A stretch of 64,000 bases of DNA from Staphylococcus auricularis. Lineage in GTDB: Bacteria > Bacillota > Bacilli > Staphylococcales > Staphylococcaceae. Positions 50,449 to 61,700 of this stretch are shown here, one piece after another (position 1 is the stretch's first letter; every line of letters starts with the position of its first letter). The notes below the pieces were generated by a model. That model ran no database searches. It was not told where the DNA came from and worked only from the letters and a program-made list of their open reading frames with translations. Position numbers and translations under genes: made by a program. The stretch covers positions 1 through 64,000 of the forward strand of contig NZ_LLER01000004.1 of the NCBI RefSeq assembly GCF_001500315.1, given 5' to 3'.

Positions 50449-52737
50449 TTATGAAGCTTGTTGATCATCAAATATCATATTCACATTAAACAATCTACCT
50501 AAAGTACCAGTTATGGAATTACCATTTTGTTGTTGCTGCTGTTGATTACCATTTTGTTGGCCTTGACCATTTTGTTGATTATTTTGCTGTGTACCTTGTT
50601 GATTGTTATTGCTATTGCTTGAAGATGAATTTGATGATGAACTACTGTTTGATGAACTGCTGCTTGGTTGACCATTTGGTGTACTAGTTGTTGTGTTATT
50701 ATCTGAATGACCTGAAACAGATAAACTATCTTTGCTGCTACCATTTACAGAATCTGGTTTCTTGAAGTCTGCATTGTCTCTAGGTGAAATCTGTGTCATG
50801 ACATCATCAAATAAGAATTGTGGGAAGTCTTGTTCTTGGTGACCTACGAATGAGTTTGTTCCGCCTTCTTTAACAGAACTGAAGCCCATCCATATTGCCA
50901 TACTGTATTTAGGTGTGAAACCGCTGATCCAAACATCTTTGGCTGCGCTGTCTGGCAAGTTATATTCTTGATAAGTTTCGTCACCGTAAGTACCAGTACC
51001 TGTTTTGGCTGCCACATTAACACCATCAATGTCATGGCCGTAAGCTGAACCATAAGGCTCAAATGTACCTTTTAAGATTTCAGCTAACATGTAAGCAGTA
51101 TAATCTTCCATCGCTTTATGACTTGTATGGTCGTATTCGATTGTTTCGCCATCATCTTTAACAACTTTTTTAATAGAATGTGCGTTGTTATATTCACCGC
51201 CGTTTGCGATAGCCGCAAATGCTGATGCTAATTGAGTAGGTGAGAATTCAGAAGATGAACCACCGAGAACTTCAGAAGGGCCAATATCTCCTTCATATTC
51301 TAAACCTACTTTTTTAGCGAAATCTTTCGGTGCATCATTACCTGCATTTTCACGTGTTTGTTGCCATGTTTTAAGTGCAGGGATATTGAAACTTTGACGT
51401 AAGGCGTCATAAATTTTTACCGTACCGTGACCTTTTTGGTCATAGTTTCGGAATGTCACACCGTCAACTTGATAAGCAGATTCATCTTGAATGGCATGGT
51501 TTGTAGCCCATTGCATATTTTCAATTGCTGGTCCATATGCAAGGAATGGTTTCAAGGTAGAACCTGTTGGATGTGGGTCAGTGGCTTGGTTACGCGTAAC
51601 CACATCTTTATAATTTCTACCACCAGAAATGGCTACAAGTGATCCTGACTTACTATCTACAATTGTCGCACCGACTTGTTGGTCATCATTTTTATAATAA
51701 CTACCATTGTCTATACGATATTGTAGTGTTTCTTGCACGTCTTTGTCCATGTTTGTATAAATCTTAATACCACTGTTAAGTACATCGGCTAAGTCTTGGC
51801 CTTTAAATTCTTTGTTGTTCATGAGTTCAGATTTTACAAAGTTGACATATGACGCATATTCAGGATTTTCATCTTCAGGTGAAATTTGTCGTTCTTCCTG
51901 AGTTCGATCAACTAGATTTTCTTCGATAGGTGTATCTTGCGCTTCTTTTTTCTGTTTGTCAGTGATTCTATCATGTTTGTTCATTAAATATAGTACTGTA
52001 TCTTTACGAGATTCTGCTTTTTCTGGATTGTTATAAACATTGTTTACTTCAGGCACTTGTGGAAGTCCGGCTAAATAAGCACTTTCTGCAAGATTTAAAT
52101 CTTTAAGATCTTTATCGAAATAGTATTTAGCTGCGGCTTTTACACCATAAACGCCATCAGAATAGTAGATCTTGTTGAGATACATTTCAAAGATTTCATC
52201 TTTACTATATTCTTGTTCTAAACGATATGATAGGTAAGCTTCTTGTGCTTTACGCGCTATCGATTTCTTATCAGTTAAGAACGAACGTTTAACAACTTGT
52301 TGTGTCAGCGTTGATGCACCTTGTGAACCAAAACCACCAGTTACGTTTTTAACTACCGCACCGGCTAAACGTTTGTAGTCCAGCGCACCATGGTTATAGA
52401 AACCATTATCTTCTGTAGCTAAGACGGCTTCTTTCATTGTTTTAGGGACGTCGTCAATTTCTACGTGTTCCCGACGCTGTCCTTTGTCCATCGTCTTAAC
52501 TAATTCTCCATCCTTGTCATATATCTTTGCTGGAATAGGGTCTTTGAGTTTCGACTCATTAAATGCTGGTGCTTTCCACGCATAATATGCAAATAAGAGT
52601 ATTCCTACCAAAGCTAAAATGATACAAGCGATTAAGATAAAGCCAATAATTTTAATTATTGTACGCTTGACATTTCTATTTTTTTTTTTATTGGACTTTC
52701 CGTTGTTATTACGAGAAGCCCCTTTACTTTCCGTCAT
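50449..52737 (-). CDS. pbp2: Penicillin-binding protein 2, bifunctional glycosyltransferase/transpeptidase
   Basis: Class A PBP that polymerises and cross-links peptidoglycan at the division site. 762 residues: cytoplasmic basic head, membrane segment about 30-52, glycosyltransferase domain with [12 protein letters not shown] (109-120), [14 protein letters not shown] and [13 protein letters not shown]. The transpeptidase domain has STLK (Ser393), SFN and KTGTGTYGD. The C-terminal 70 residues are a Ser/Asn/Gln-rich low-complexity tail. The start overlaps the recU stop (ATGA). Confidence 0.95.
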   Translation of the reverse strand: MTESKGASRNNNGKSNKKKNRNVKRTIIKIIGFILIACIILALVGILLFAYYAWKAPAFNESKLKDPIPAKIYDKDGELVKTMDKGQRREHVEIDDVPKTMKEAVLATEDNGFYNHGALDYKRLAGAVVKNVTGGFGSQGASTLTQQVVKRSFLTDKKSIARKAQEAYLSYRLEQEYSKDEIFEMYLNKIYYSDGVYGVKAAAKYYFDKDLKDLNLAESAYLAGLPQVPEVNNVYNNPEKAESRKDTVLYLMNKHDRITDKQKKEAQDTPIEENLVDRTQEERQISPEDENPEYASYVNFVKSELMNNKEFKGQDLADVLNSGIKIYTNMDKDVQETLQYRIDNGSYYKNDDQQVGATIVDSKSGSLVAISGGRNYKDVVTRNQATDPHPTGSTLKPFLAYGPAIENMQWATNHAIQDESAYQVDGVTFRNYDQKGHGTVKIYDALRQSFNIPALKTWQQTRENAGNDAPKDFAKKVGLEYEGDIGPSEVLGGSSSEFSPTQLASAFAAIANGGEYNNAHSIKKVVKDDGETIEYDHTSHKAMEDYTAYMLAEILKGTFEPYGSAYGHDIDGVNVAAKTGTGTYGDETYQEYNLPDSAAKDVWISGFTPKYSMAIWMGFSSVKEGGTNSFVGHQEQDFPQFLFDDVMTQISPRDNADFKKPDSVNGSSKDSLSVSGHSDNNTTTSTPNGQPSSSSSNSSSSSNSSSSNSNNNQQGTQQNNQQNGQGQQNGNQQQQQQNGNSITGTLGRLFNVNMIFDDQQAS

Positions 52738-53360
52738 ACGCGGTCCTCACTTTCATCTAATATCAACTTATCAACGGCCTTGAGGTAATTCAATCGTGGT
52801 TGATATTGATAAGGAATATAGTAACCATTTTTTCTTAATTCTTCAACCGTAATTGACTTTTTAACATTATTTTTGTGTCTTTGCCAAAAATATTTAAAAT
52901 TTGAATAGGGAAGTAAGTAAACCTCATCTAATGATTTAAGGTGTATCACAAGAAAAACGATACCTGCCTGTTCGTAGCAAGCATCCATGTGTTCTACTTG
53001 GTGATCGTGGATATTATTTAAAGGAAAAGACGTTTTATTTTTCGTCTCTTTTGCCTCAAAATCAATGTAATATCCTTTATAAATCCCATTGTAATCAGTG
53101 GTTGAAGGTGTTCGAAAATAAGCCTCATTGATGACAGCTTTACTTCGTTTTGGATAATGCACATTCACGATTTGAACGGGCGTTGGTTTTTTATGTATAA
53201 CCGCTATATTATTCCGTAAGTAGTGTGCATTAGACTGTTCTAAATCAGATTCTAGTGACATACCACGGCCACCATGATCTATCTTACTAGATTCATCATC
53301 CTTTGTACGTCGGACTTGAGACTTATTTCTTTTAAATGGTTTGCCATTCGGATAATTCAT
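52734..53360 (-). CDS. recU: Holliday junction resolvase RecU
   Basis: Cleaves four-way junctions in recombination and chromosome segregation. The protein has 208 residues; [49 protein letters not shown] carries the nuclease acidic/Lys residues, and HDHQVEHM follows. I choose the ATG at 53358-53360 (MNYPNGKPF), behind GTGGTGAC. A GTG at 53372 is part of that ribosome site. recU-pbp2 is the classic firmicute pair. Confidence 0.93.
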   Translation of the reverse strand: MNYPNGKPFKRNKSQVRRTKDDESSKIDHGGRGMSLESDLEQSNAHYLRNNIAVIHKKPTPVQIVNVHYPKRSKAVINEAYFRTPSTTDYNGIYKGYYIDFEAKETKNKTSFPLNNIHDHQVEHMDACYEQAGIVFLVIHLKSLDEVYLLPYSNFKYFWQRHKNNVKKSITVEELRKNGYYIPYQYQPRLNYLKAVDKLILDESEDRV

Positions 53361-53372
53361 AAATGTCACCAC

Positions 53373-53741
53373 TTTTGTTTGGATGTAAAAACCTCATTAA
53401 TTATACCTAAAATGAGTAAAATTTCCAACCATTGATATCGGTTTTCTCATTTTGATAAAAGGAAAACGAATTCACCTTAACGTTATTTTAACGCGATTTG
53501 TGTAAATAAACAATGTTTCACGTGCGTGCCAACACTTAGAAACAAGGTTCCTGAGTAATATAACATACACATGTGTTCTGTGACCTTACATTATTGTAAT
53601 ATTGCATGTGCACCATCTTTTACACAATACTAACATGATACCACTTTAAGCCCGATATTAACCAATTCCTCAACTCCGATATGAGAACAAAACAATTTTG
53701 CTCCAACACACATTGTGATACATTATGCATGGAGGTAAACT
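53373..53741. other. Divergent intergenic region recU / yppE-like gene
   Basis: About 370 bases with no ORF of merit. It should contain the divergent promoters for recU-pbp2 and for the yppE-ypsA-gpsB group. I could not find hexamers of good quality. TGTTTCACGTG (53515-53525) resembles half of a parS site only. Confidence 0.4.
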
Positions 53742-54071
53742 ATGATTGAAACCTTAGATCAACTGCTCGCATTATTAACAACCATGTCCCAAACGTATGA
53801 AAGAGCGAAAAAAGAAGGCGACTTTGATTTCTTCGAAGTGGTGCAACCTTTTGCAGAAAAAGTAGATCAAACACTAGATCAGTTTAAAACATTTAATAAG
53901 GAAGTTGTTCGCTTACCTTATATGAATCAAACCAAATTTGACTTATTGATAGAAAACATGAAAGCACTCTCTGTCGAATGTCATTTTCAACGCACTAGTC
54001 GTAAATTATTTACAGAAAAACTCAAAGCGACCCATTATGATTTAAACTATATTAAAAGAAACGAGTTATAG
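53742..54071 (+). CDS. DUF1798 protein (YppE-like)
   Basis: A 109-residue helical protein. It matches DUF1798 by size, by the [16 protein letters not shown] segment and by location between recU and ypsA/gpsB, as in bacilli. The function is unknown. The ribosome site GGAGG is seven bases before the ATG. The stop is directly followed by the ypsA start. Confidence 0.78.
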   Translation: MIETLDQLLALLTTMSQTYERAKKEGDFDFFEVVQPFAEKVDQTLDQFKTFNKEVVRLPYMNQTKFDLLIENMKALSVECHFQRTSRKLFTEKLKATHYDLNYIKRNEL

Positions 54072-54072
54072 T

Positions 54073-54639
54073 ATGGTAAAAACAATTTATATTACAGGTT
54101 ATAAATCATATGAATTGAATATTTTTAAAGATGATGCCCCTCAAGTCTATTATTTAAAGCAATTTATTAAGCATAAAATAGAACAACTCATAGATGAAGG
54201 CTTGGAATGGGTGTTAATCCAAGGTCAAATCGGAGTTGAAATGTGGGCTGGGGAAGTTGTAGTAGAACTGAAAGCACAATATCCTGATTTAAAACTCGGT
54301 ATCATCACACCATTTTTAAATCATACTGGACGCTGGAACGAAAATAACCAAGCTAAATACGTCGCGCTTGAAAAACAAGCTGATTTTGTAGATAGTGTGT
54401 ACCACAGTGAGTATCAAGGTTCATTTCAATTTCAACGCACAGACCAATTCATGTTAGATCACACTGATATGACTATCTTGATTTACGATGAAGAGCAAGA
54501 GGGTAGTCCAAAATACTTCAAAAGGAAGTTATTTGATTTTATGGATAAAACAAATTATACTTGTGACAATGTGGAATTTGATGAACTGACTGAATTCATC
54601 AATGATTTACAATGGTCTCAAGAACAAAGTTTCGAATGA
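54073..54639 (+). CDS. ypsA: YpsA family SLOG-domain protein (UPF0398)
   Basis: A 188-residue Rossmann-like SLOG/DUF1273 protein. The N-terminus reads [16 protein letters not shown] and a nucleotide-binding loop is [17 protein letters not shown]. In B. subtilis and S. aureus, YpsA influences cell division together with GpsB. The same adjacency is present here, and the end overlaps the gpsB leader. Its ligand is not established. Confidence 0.87.
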   Translation: MVKTIYITGYKSYELNIFKDDAPQVYYLKQFIKHKIEQLIDEGLEWVLIQGQIGVEMWAGEVVVELKAQYPDLKLGIITPFLNHTGRWNENNQAKYVALEKQADFVDSVYHSEYQGSFQFQRTDQFMLDHTDMTILIYDEEQEGSPKYFKRKLFDFMDKTNYTCDNVEFDELTEFINDLQWSQEQSFE

Positions 54640-54649
54640 GGTGAAAATA

Positions 54650-54979
54650 ATGGCAGATGTTTCATTAAAATTATCAGCTAAAGAAATCTATGAAAAAGAT
54701 TTTGAAAAGACCGTTACGCGTGGCTATCGTAAAGAAGAAGTCGACGCATTTCTTGATGAAATTATAGCTGACTATCAAAAAATGGCAGATTTAAATAGTG
54801 AAGTTGTAAAACTCTCTGAAGAAAATAAAAAATTAAAAAAAGAAGTTGAAGATTTACGCTTACGTGTCGCATCATCACGCCCACAAGAAAACAAAAACTT
54901 CTCTTCTAATTCAAGCAATGTAGATATCTTGAAACGTATTTCAAATCTTGAAAAAGCAGTTTTCGGTAAACAACAATAA
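54650..54979 (+). CDS. gpsB: Cell-division protein GpsB
   Basis: DivIVA-related cytoplasmic adaptor coordinating division with peptidoglycan synthesis. Its 109 residues have the lipid-binding DivIVA-like head ([31 protein letters not shown]), a coiled coil about 45-75 and a C-terminal trimerisation helix ([16 protein letters not shown]). ATG 54650 follows GAGGTG. Proximity to pbp2 suits its known PBP partnership. Confidence 0.94.
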   Translation: MADVSLKLSAKEIYEKDFEKTVTRGYRKEEVDAFLDEIIADYQKMADLNSEVVKLSEENKKLKKEVEDLRLRVASSRPQENKNFSSNSSNVDILKRISNLEKAVFGKQQ

Positions 54980-55085
54980 TAATAAATACATTGCATAAGT
55001 GAAATTTGTATATAATGAAAGCTCAAATACTTAATTAGGCTCAATGTTTGTGATGAAAAGTATAAGCATTGAGCTTATATTTGAT

Positions 55086-55114
55086 TTGTACATGAAGTAA
55101 AATAGTGCTATAAT
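55086..55114 (+). promoter_or_regulatory. Promoter of rnpB
   Basis: TTGTAC (55086-55091), a spacer of 17, then TATAAT (55109-55114). Initiation seven bases later matches the start of the RNase P RNA. Confidence 0.75.
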
Positions 55115-55120
55115 TTAAAA

Positions 55121-55518
55121 GATGGTGTTTTGGGTAATCGCTATAGCAATATAGAGGAAAGTCCATGCTCACACAGTCTGAGATGACTGTAGTGTTCGTG
55201 CTTGACGAAACAATAAGTCAAGGCATATCAATGACGGCAACGAAATAACCTAAGTTTAATTAATATGGTTAAAATCGTTTGAAAGTGCCACAGTGACGTA
55301 GCTTTTGCGGAAACGTAAAAGGTGGAACGCGGTAAACCCCTCGAGTGAGCAATCCAAATTAGGTAGGAGCACTTGTTTAGCGGAATTCAACGTATAAACA
55401 AGACGTTATTTTAACGTAACGAAATAGCGTAGACAGATGATTACCACCAGCGTACGAGTGTAGCTAGGACACGTTCGCAGTACAATGGAACAGAACATGG
55501 CTTACATAAACATCATTA
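55121..55518 (+). ncRNA. rnpB: RNase P RNA, type B
   Basis: Catalytic RNA that removes 5' leaders of tRNA precursors. Universally conserved parts are visible: GGTAATCGCTATAGC and GAGGAAAGTCCATGCTC near the 5' end, AACGAAATAACCTAAG, GGTAAACCCCTCGAGTGAGC, and CAGATGATTACCACC plus the 3' part ACAGAACATGGCTTAC. The layout is the Bacillus type B fold. Ends are set by the promoter and by the terminator. It is about 400 nt. Confidence 0.95.
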
Positions 55519-55528
55519 CTAGTTACAA

Positions 55529-55556
55529 GCTCTCCTAAATAGGAGAGCTTTTTTAT
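55529..55556 (+). terminator. Terminator of rnpB
   Basis: AGCTCTCCTA (55529-55538) pairs with TAGGAGAGCT (55541-55550), with TTTTTATTTG. Confidence 0.9.
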
Positions 55557-55690
55557 TTGAATAGACGTGTTACAATTTCAACCATAAATAGCAAAAAGTA
55601 TTTATGTGATTTTCTAAAATTCTTCACATTTAAAGAGTAAAGTTTAGTATTATAAATAAGTAAGCAGTAGTAATAAAAGGAGAAAGTTTA

Positions 55691-56818
55691 ATGTTTCAAT
55701 TATTAGCAGTATGCCCTATGGGTCTAGAAGCAGTCGTAGCAAAGGAAGTCCAATCATTAGGATATGAAACTACAATCGAAAACGGCAGAATTTTCTTTGA
55801 AGGTGATGAAACTGCGATCGCAAAAGCCAATTTATGGCTCAGAACAGCAGACCGTGTAAGAATCGTACTCGGGCAATTTCATACGACTTCATTTGATGAT
55901 TTATTTGAACAAACATTGGCCTTACCTTGGGAAAGCATCATCGCGGAAGATGGTCAGTTCCCCGTGCAAGGGCGCAGTGTGAAATCTAAATTGTATAGTG
56001 TTCCTGATTGTCAGTCGATCGTCAAAAAAGCTATCGTAGAACGCCTTAAACGTAACTATCAAGTTTCCGGTTGGTTAGAAGAAACAGGAGCGAAATATCC
56101 TGTTGAAGTAGCGATTCATAAAGATCAAGCGCTACTTACAATAGATACATCTGGTTCAGGCTTAAACAAGAGAGGTTATCGTATCGCACAAGGGGAAGCA
56201 CCTATCAAAGAGACTCTTGCAGCAAGTTTAATTCGCCTTGCAAACTGGACAGGCAATACACCATTGATTGATCCATTCTGCGGTTCAGGAACAATTGCAA
56301 TTGAAGCTTGCCTTATTGCACAAAATATCGCACCTGGTTTTAACCGTGACTTTGTTTCAGAAGCGTGGGATATCATGCCTGAAAATTTATATGAAGATTT
56401 AAGAGATGAAGCTGATCAACAAGCAGAATATGACAAACCGATTGAAGTTTATGCATCTGATATCGATCCTGAAATGGTAGAGATAGCTAAACGCAACGCA
56501 GCTGAAGTTGGCTTGTCCGATATCATACAATTTAGCGTTAAAGATGTTAACACACTTTCACTGCCTGATAATCAAGCCATTGCACTAGTCGGTAATCCGC
56601 CTTACGGTGAGCGTATTGGGGATCGAGAAGAAGTTAACGAAATGTATCGTTATATCGGCAAACTGATGAAACAACATCCTTATTTATCTGCTTATATCTT
56701 AACGAGCAATAAGGAATTTGAATATTTAGCGAATCGTAAAGCAACGAAACGTAGAAAATTATTTAATGGTTATATTGAATGTACGTATTATCAATATTGG
56801 GGAGAACGACCACAGTAA
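55691..56818 (+). CDS. THUMP-domain SAM-dependent RNA methyltransferase (YpsC/RlmL-like)
   Basis: A 375-residue N2-guanine RNA methyltransferase. An N-terminal THUMP RNA-binding domain covers about 1-155. The Rossmann domain has motif I LIDPFCGSGTIAIEA (about 195) and motif IV ALVGNPPYGERIGDRE. Homologues in firmicutes follow ypsA/gpsB/rnpB and methylate 23S rRNA; the position is inferred. The ATG has AAAAGGAG upstream. Confidence 0.88.
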   Translation: MFQLLAVCPMGLEAVVAKEVQSLGYETTIENGRIFFEGDETAIAKANLWLRTADRVRIVLGQFHTTSFDDLFEQTLALPWESIIAEDGQFPVQGRSVKSKLYSVPDCQSIVKKAIVERLKRNYQVSGWLEETGAKYPVEVAIHKDQALLTIDTSGSGLNKRGYRIAQGEAPIKETLAASLIRLANWTGNTPLIDPFCGSGTIAIEACLIAQNIAPGFNRDFVSEAWDIMPENLYEDLRDEADQQAEYDKPIEVYASDIDPEMVEIAKRNAAEVGLSDIIQFSVKDVNTLSLPDNQAIALVGNPPYGERIGDREEVNEMYRYIGKLMKQHPYLSAYILTSNKEFEYLANRKATKRRKLFNGYIECTYYQYWGERPQ

Positions 56819-56854
56819 TTTTGTGTTTTAAGACAATTTAAGGGGATGGGATAT

Positions 56855-57697
56855 ATGCAACAAGAAACAAACGACATGAAAGCTGGTATATTGTTTTCAA
56901 TTATTGCCTATGTTTTATGGGGAATTTTACCTATATACTGGGATCTCATTCATGGATTTGATGCGTTTGAAATTTTAGCCTATCGCATTATTTTATCTAT
57001 GATATTTATGCTCATAGTCGTATCCATTGGTCATTATAGACGACCATTTTTTGAAGATGTAAGATTTTTATTTACGACACCGACAAAGCTATTCGCTTTA
57101 ATTATTGCTGGCTATGTCATTACGCTCAATTGGGGAACCTTTATTTGGGCAGTCACAAATGGTCACGTACTTCAAACCAGTTTAGGATATTATATTAACC
57201 CATTAGTTAATATCGTACTCGCGTTCATTTTCTTAAAGGAACGGTTTAATAAACCTGAATGGCTTGCAATCATCTTAGCTTTAATTGGCGTGCTCTATAT
57301 GACGATTCAAGTCGGCGTGTTTCCTATCGTTTCTTTATTACTCGCCTTTACATTTGGTCTCTATGGACTTATTAAAAAGCTTGTACCTATTCATGCGATT
57401 AGTAGTATCACGATTGAGTGTATTGTAACAGAACCTGTGGCACTCATTTATATCAGTTATTTATTCCAACAACATGAAAGTGCTGTCGGGCTGAATATGT
57501 CTACGTTTTTACTCTTATTTTCAGGTGCGTTAACAGCGATACCACTCATTTTGTTTTCGGCTGGTGCACGTCGGATTCCATTATCATTGATGGGGTTCAT
57601 CCAATACATAGGTCCGACCATTATGTTCGTGCTTGGTATCTTTGTGTTCGGTGAGCCATTTGACATGAATCAATTTATTACGTTTATCTTTATCTGA
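56855..57697 (+). CDS. rarD: EamA/RarD-type transporter with premature stop near the C-terminus
   Basis: A polytopic membrane protein of the drug/metabolite transporter superfamily; the visible product has 280 residues with about nine spans (AGILFSIIAYVLWGILPIYW at the start, VITLNWGTFIWAV, GYYINPLVNIVLAFIFLKE). The frame stops at TGA 57695-57697, yet continues in frame as LGILIYSFSQYLKMKHYRRALIK to TAA at 57769. The expected residue at the stop is Trp (TGG). The last span and tail are therefore lost, or the base is a sequencing error. ATG 56855 is set by AAGGGG. The substrate is unknown. Confidence 0.82.
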   Translation: MQQETNDMKAGILFSIIAYVLWGILPIYWDLIHGFDAFEILAYRIILSMIFMLIVVSIGHYRRPFFEDVRFLFTTPTKLFALIIAGYVITLNWGTFIWAVTNGHVLQTSLGYYINPLVNIVLAFIFLKERFNKPEWLAIILALIGVLYMTIQVGVFPIVSLLLAFTFGLYGLIKKLVPIHAISSITIECIVTEPVALIYISYLFQQHESAVGLNMSTFLLLFSGALTAIPLILFSAGARRIPLSLMGFIQYIGPTIMFVLGIFVFGEPFDMNQFITFIFI

Positions 57698-57947
57698 TTA
57701 GGCATTCTCATCTATAGCTTCTCTCAATATTTAAAAATGAAACACTATCGACGTGCGCTGATTAAATAAATAGAGGTTGTCATTTGTTATTATATTTTAA
57801 ATTTATGTAAATACTGGGCAAATCTCATCATTAATAGGATAGAAATATGTTATCGTGAAGTAAATGGAGTCGAACATTTTCACCATAAAAATGCGCTAAG
57901 TCATTCATACAATAAGATAGATAAATATTAAATATTGGAGTGATTAT

Positions 57948-58604
57948 ATGAGAAGAGTACTCATATTAGGAGCAAACGGAAACATATCTAAAGCGGCAAT
58001 CAATTCATTTTTAGAAAATACCAACTATACACTACGTTTATTTTTAAGAGATGCCAATCGTCTCCCAGATTATGCTTCAGATCGTATTCGTGTGAGAGAA
58101 GGAGATGCGACAAATATTGATGATGTGAACGATGCAATGCAAGACGTTGACATTGTCGTCGCTAGTCTTTCTGGTGAACTCGATAAAGAAGCAGAAATTA
58201 TCGTGAAAGCGATGGAACAAAATGAAGTAAAACGCCTCATTTTTGTGACAGCATTAGGTATTTATAATGAAGTACCTGGCGCATTTGGTAAATGGGTAGA
58301 AGATAAATTAGGTGAAAAACTAGCTGTTTATAAACGTGCAGCTGATATGATTGAAGCATCCGATCTCGATTATACGTTATTGAGACCTGCTTGGTTAACT
58401 AACTTTAATGAAATTGATTTCGAAACAACAGAGAAAGATGAAACATTTAAAGGTACAGAAGTTTCACGTAAAAGTGTGGCAACGGTCATTGTAAACATCG
58501 CGAAAGATCCAGAACTCTTTTTACGTGAAAATATAGGCATTAACAAACCGAAAACTGATGGTCCAAAACCGAAACACGGTGAAAGAACATTCAATCATGA
58601 ATAA
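57948..58604 (+). CDS. NAD(P)-binding atypical short-chain dehydrogenase
   Basis: A 218-residue SDR5/NmrA-like protein. The cofactor loop is ILGANGNISKAAIN (residues 6-19). There is an acidic DATNID segment, the DLDYTLLRPAWL segment typical of atypical SDRs, and no YxxxK pair. Such proteins act as flavin or quinone reductases or as redox sensors; which one cannot be said. The ribosome site GGAGTG is six bases before the ATG. Monocistronic with a good terminator. Confidence 0.82.
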   Translation: MRRVLILGANGNISKAAINSFLENTNYTLRLFLRDANRLPDYASDRIRVREGDATNIDDVNDAMQDVDIVVASLSGELDKEAEIIVKAMEQNEVKRLIFVTALGIYNEVPGAFGKWVEDKLGEKLAVYKRAADMIEASDLDYTLLRPAWLTNFNEIDFETTEKDETFKGTEVSRKSVATVIVNIAKDPELFLRENIGINKPKTDGPKPKHGERTFNHE

Positions 58605-58627
58605 CGTTTAAAAGCACATAACGCTTA

Positions 58628-58667
58628 GCCTAAAAGTCATGTAACATTAACTTTTAGGCTTTTTTAG
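58628..58667 (+). terminator. Terminator after the NAD(P)-binding protein gene
   Basis: GCCTAAAAGT (58628-58637) pairs with ACTTTTAGGC (58650-58659), with TTTTTTA. Confidence 0.9.
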
Positions 58668-58781
58668 TATGTGAGGATTATTATTTTCAGAAAAATCTTA
58701 AGATATACTTTTTCGTTAGGGCAACTTATTATACAATATGTTTTATTAATTACTATGCAATAAAAAAGGGGATTGCAGATT

Positions 58782-61700
58782 ATGTCCAACACTGAACACC
58801 TTGATATTTTATATAAATTAAAAAAAGAAGTGGAAAAATCTAATAATCAAACTTTAGTCCATAGCATCAATCAAATGATTAAAAAGGTTTACTTAGATCA
58901 ATATACAGGCACGTTTGTCGGTCATTTCTCAGCAGGGAAATCTACGTTAGTTAACCTGATTTTAGAACAAAATATCCTTCCGAGCTCACCTGTGCCAACT
59001 ACGAGTAACACAGCTATCGTTTCGGTCTCAGAGGAGCCTGGCATCGTTGCGAACTTGGATCATCAACGTTACACATTATTAGATAATTATGAACAAGTGA
59101 AACAAATGAATCGGGAAAACGTCAACGTTGAGTCTGTAGAAATTAAATTTACTTCTAATAAATTTAGCAACGGTTTTACGCTTCAAGATACACCTGGTGT
59201 AGATTCTAACGTGTCGACGCACCAATCAAGCATTGAACAATTTATGTATACGAGTAATATCATTTTTTATACCGTGGATTATAACCACGTTCAATCAGCG
59301 CTTAATTTTCAATTTATGAAGCGTTTAAACCAAAACGGGATTCCGGTCGTATTCGTCATTAATCAAATCGATAAACATAGCGATGACGAGCTGTCATTTG
59401 AAGCATTTAAAGAGAGAGTCGAACTTGCCATTCAAGAATGGGATTTATCTCTCGAACGTATTTTTTATGTATCAAAATATGATCATCCACATAATGAAAT
59501 CGATGCTTTGTCTTCATATTTAGTAGAAAAAGATCAACATAGAGAAGCTATGGAAGATTATGTTGCACGCATGGTTCAATTTATCACTACATCACAGCTT
59601 GCGTATATTCAAAATGAAATGCAGCAGTTACTCGAAGTGCTTGATGTCGAAGAATCCAATTTTAACCAAGCCTATTTGACGTTCCAACAAAATCAACAAG
59701 TGAGTGAAGAAGCGCAATTATTAAATGATGAAGCTGAATTGGCTACATTTTTAAAAAATAAGCGCCAGGACATATTAGACAATGCTTATGTGATGACACA
59801 CGATATGCGTGAACGGTTGCGCCTTTATTTAGAAAGTCGTGCTCAGCAGTTTAAAGTAAGCGGTTTGTTTAATAAAAAGAAAAAGCTACAACACATTCAA
59901 CAACAACGTTTAGACGATGCAATCGCACTGCTGCAAGAAAAAGTTAACCAACAGATACGCCAACCTTTAAGAGAAGATATGTCATTTTTGACACGATTTA
60001 TTAATGACGCACAGACCACTGAAGCGATCTTAAATCAACATTACGATATCGATCCTTCTATTATAGAGAATCGCTATCAACCTCAAATTAGTATTTCTAA
60101 TCAATATGTACTCACATTTTCAGATGATTTATTGAAAGCGGTTAAACAACAAATTAAATCACAATCTGAACCTCTGTTCGACGAGGCAGTTCAACACGCA
60201 CAAGCAAAAGGTGTCCAAACGGAGCAAGATCAAGACCATGCACTTTATGAACAGTATGTAGAACTTAGAGATCTCAAACATTCTTTAACAACTGAAAATT
60301 ATCACCATTATTATATTCATATTGATGATTCATTAGATAAACTGATTGACCGAACAGAAATTCACTATACGCCATCTCGAACAGATAAAAATATCCGTAA
60401 ATATGATGATAATGATACGACAACGAGCGAAATTCAACATACCAGTCGAATAGATACAATTAAACGAGCTCTTGATTTAGTCGAGCCTGTCCCGCTATTT
60501 GAACAGACTAAAGCTGATATACGAGAAACGCTCAATCGTCTAGAGAAGAAAGTGATAAAAATAGGAGTATTTGGCACGTTTAGTGCAGGTAAAAGCAGCC
60601 TGATTAATGCACTTTTAGGAGATTATTATTTAGTGAGCTCGCCGAATCCTACAACAGCTGCGACAACTGAATTATCTTATGGCAATGGCAGTGCCATCAC
60701 TTTAAAATCAGAAGCACAGTTGTTGGAAGAATTAAATCATGTGTTTGAAGTTCATAATGTCTCATTTGATTCGATCACTCAGTTTTTAAAACAAAATGTA
60801 GAAAAGCTAAAAGCACAATTAGAAAAAAATCAACTTGCGTTTATACGGGCGATTGAAAAGCATTACGATATGTATCAAGACATGTTGGCAGAAGGGCAAA
60901 AGCACACGATTAACCAACAAGAAGTCAAAAAATGGAGCGCTCAAGATGAATACGCGACCTTTGTTAAAACGGTACATCTTCAATTACCGTTAGAATGGTT
61001 GAAAGATAAAATTATCGTAGACTCACTCGGACTGCACTCTAACAATCAGCGACATACAAACGAAACAGAAAAGATTCTAACATCCTCTGATTTAATCTTA
61101 TATGTCAGCTACTTTAATCACTTATTTACGGATAATGATAAAAAATTCATTGAGCACATGAAACAGATGAATCAATTAAATGAAAACCAAGCCTTCAAAA
61201 TGGTCGTGAATGCAGTGGATTTAGCAGAAAGTGACGAAGATAAAGCGGCTGTCATCGATTATGTCAAAGATGCTCTGGCTCAAGTTCAACTAAACTCAGA
61301 TATTTATGCTGTTTCAAGCCGATCAGCTCTAGCAGCGGCGGATGAAGGTGTCGATCAATTGCGAGAAAGCATCGATCATTTTGCAAATGTGACTTCAAAA
61401 GATATACTGCAACAACAAATGATCCATCAACTGACACATATCAACCAAGCTTATCGTGACATGATTGATGAATACCAAACAAATCGAGCTCAAATTGAGC
61501 AACGTAAGCAAAAATTAACTGACTATGCACGTCATGGTGTCATGTCTCTACAAACGATTCAAACCGTAGGCCAACGCAGTCAAAATGAAGTTGAGGATCA
61601 AATTTATCATTTAACTGAACGACTGAAGTTATATTTACTCGACGATGCAAAAGCATTTTATAATACACAGATGACGCAAAACAGCGATTTTTCTCAAGAG

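Noticed and set aside
50172-50471. 99-residue minus-strand ORF through the pbp2 terminator and repeat copy B
   Set aside because: It runs antisense to structured elements, with no ribosome site and no resemblance to a family.
53514-53529. parS-like sequence TGTTTCACGTG
   Set aside because: Only the first 11 of 16 positions match the parS palindrome; the second half is unrelated, so a ParB/Noc site is not supported.
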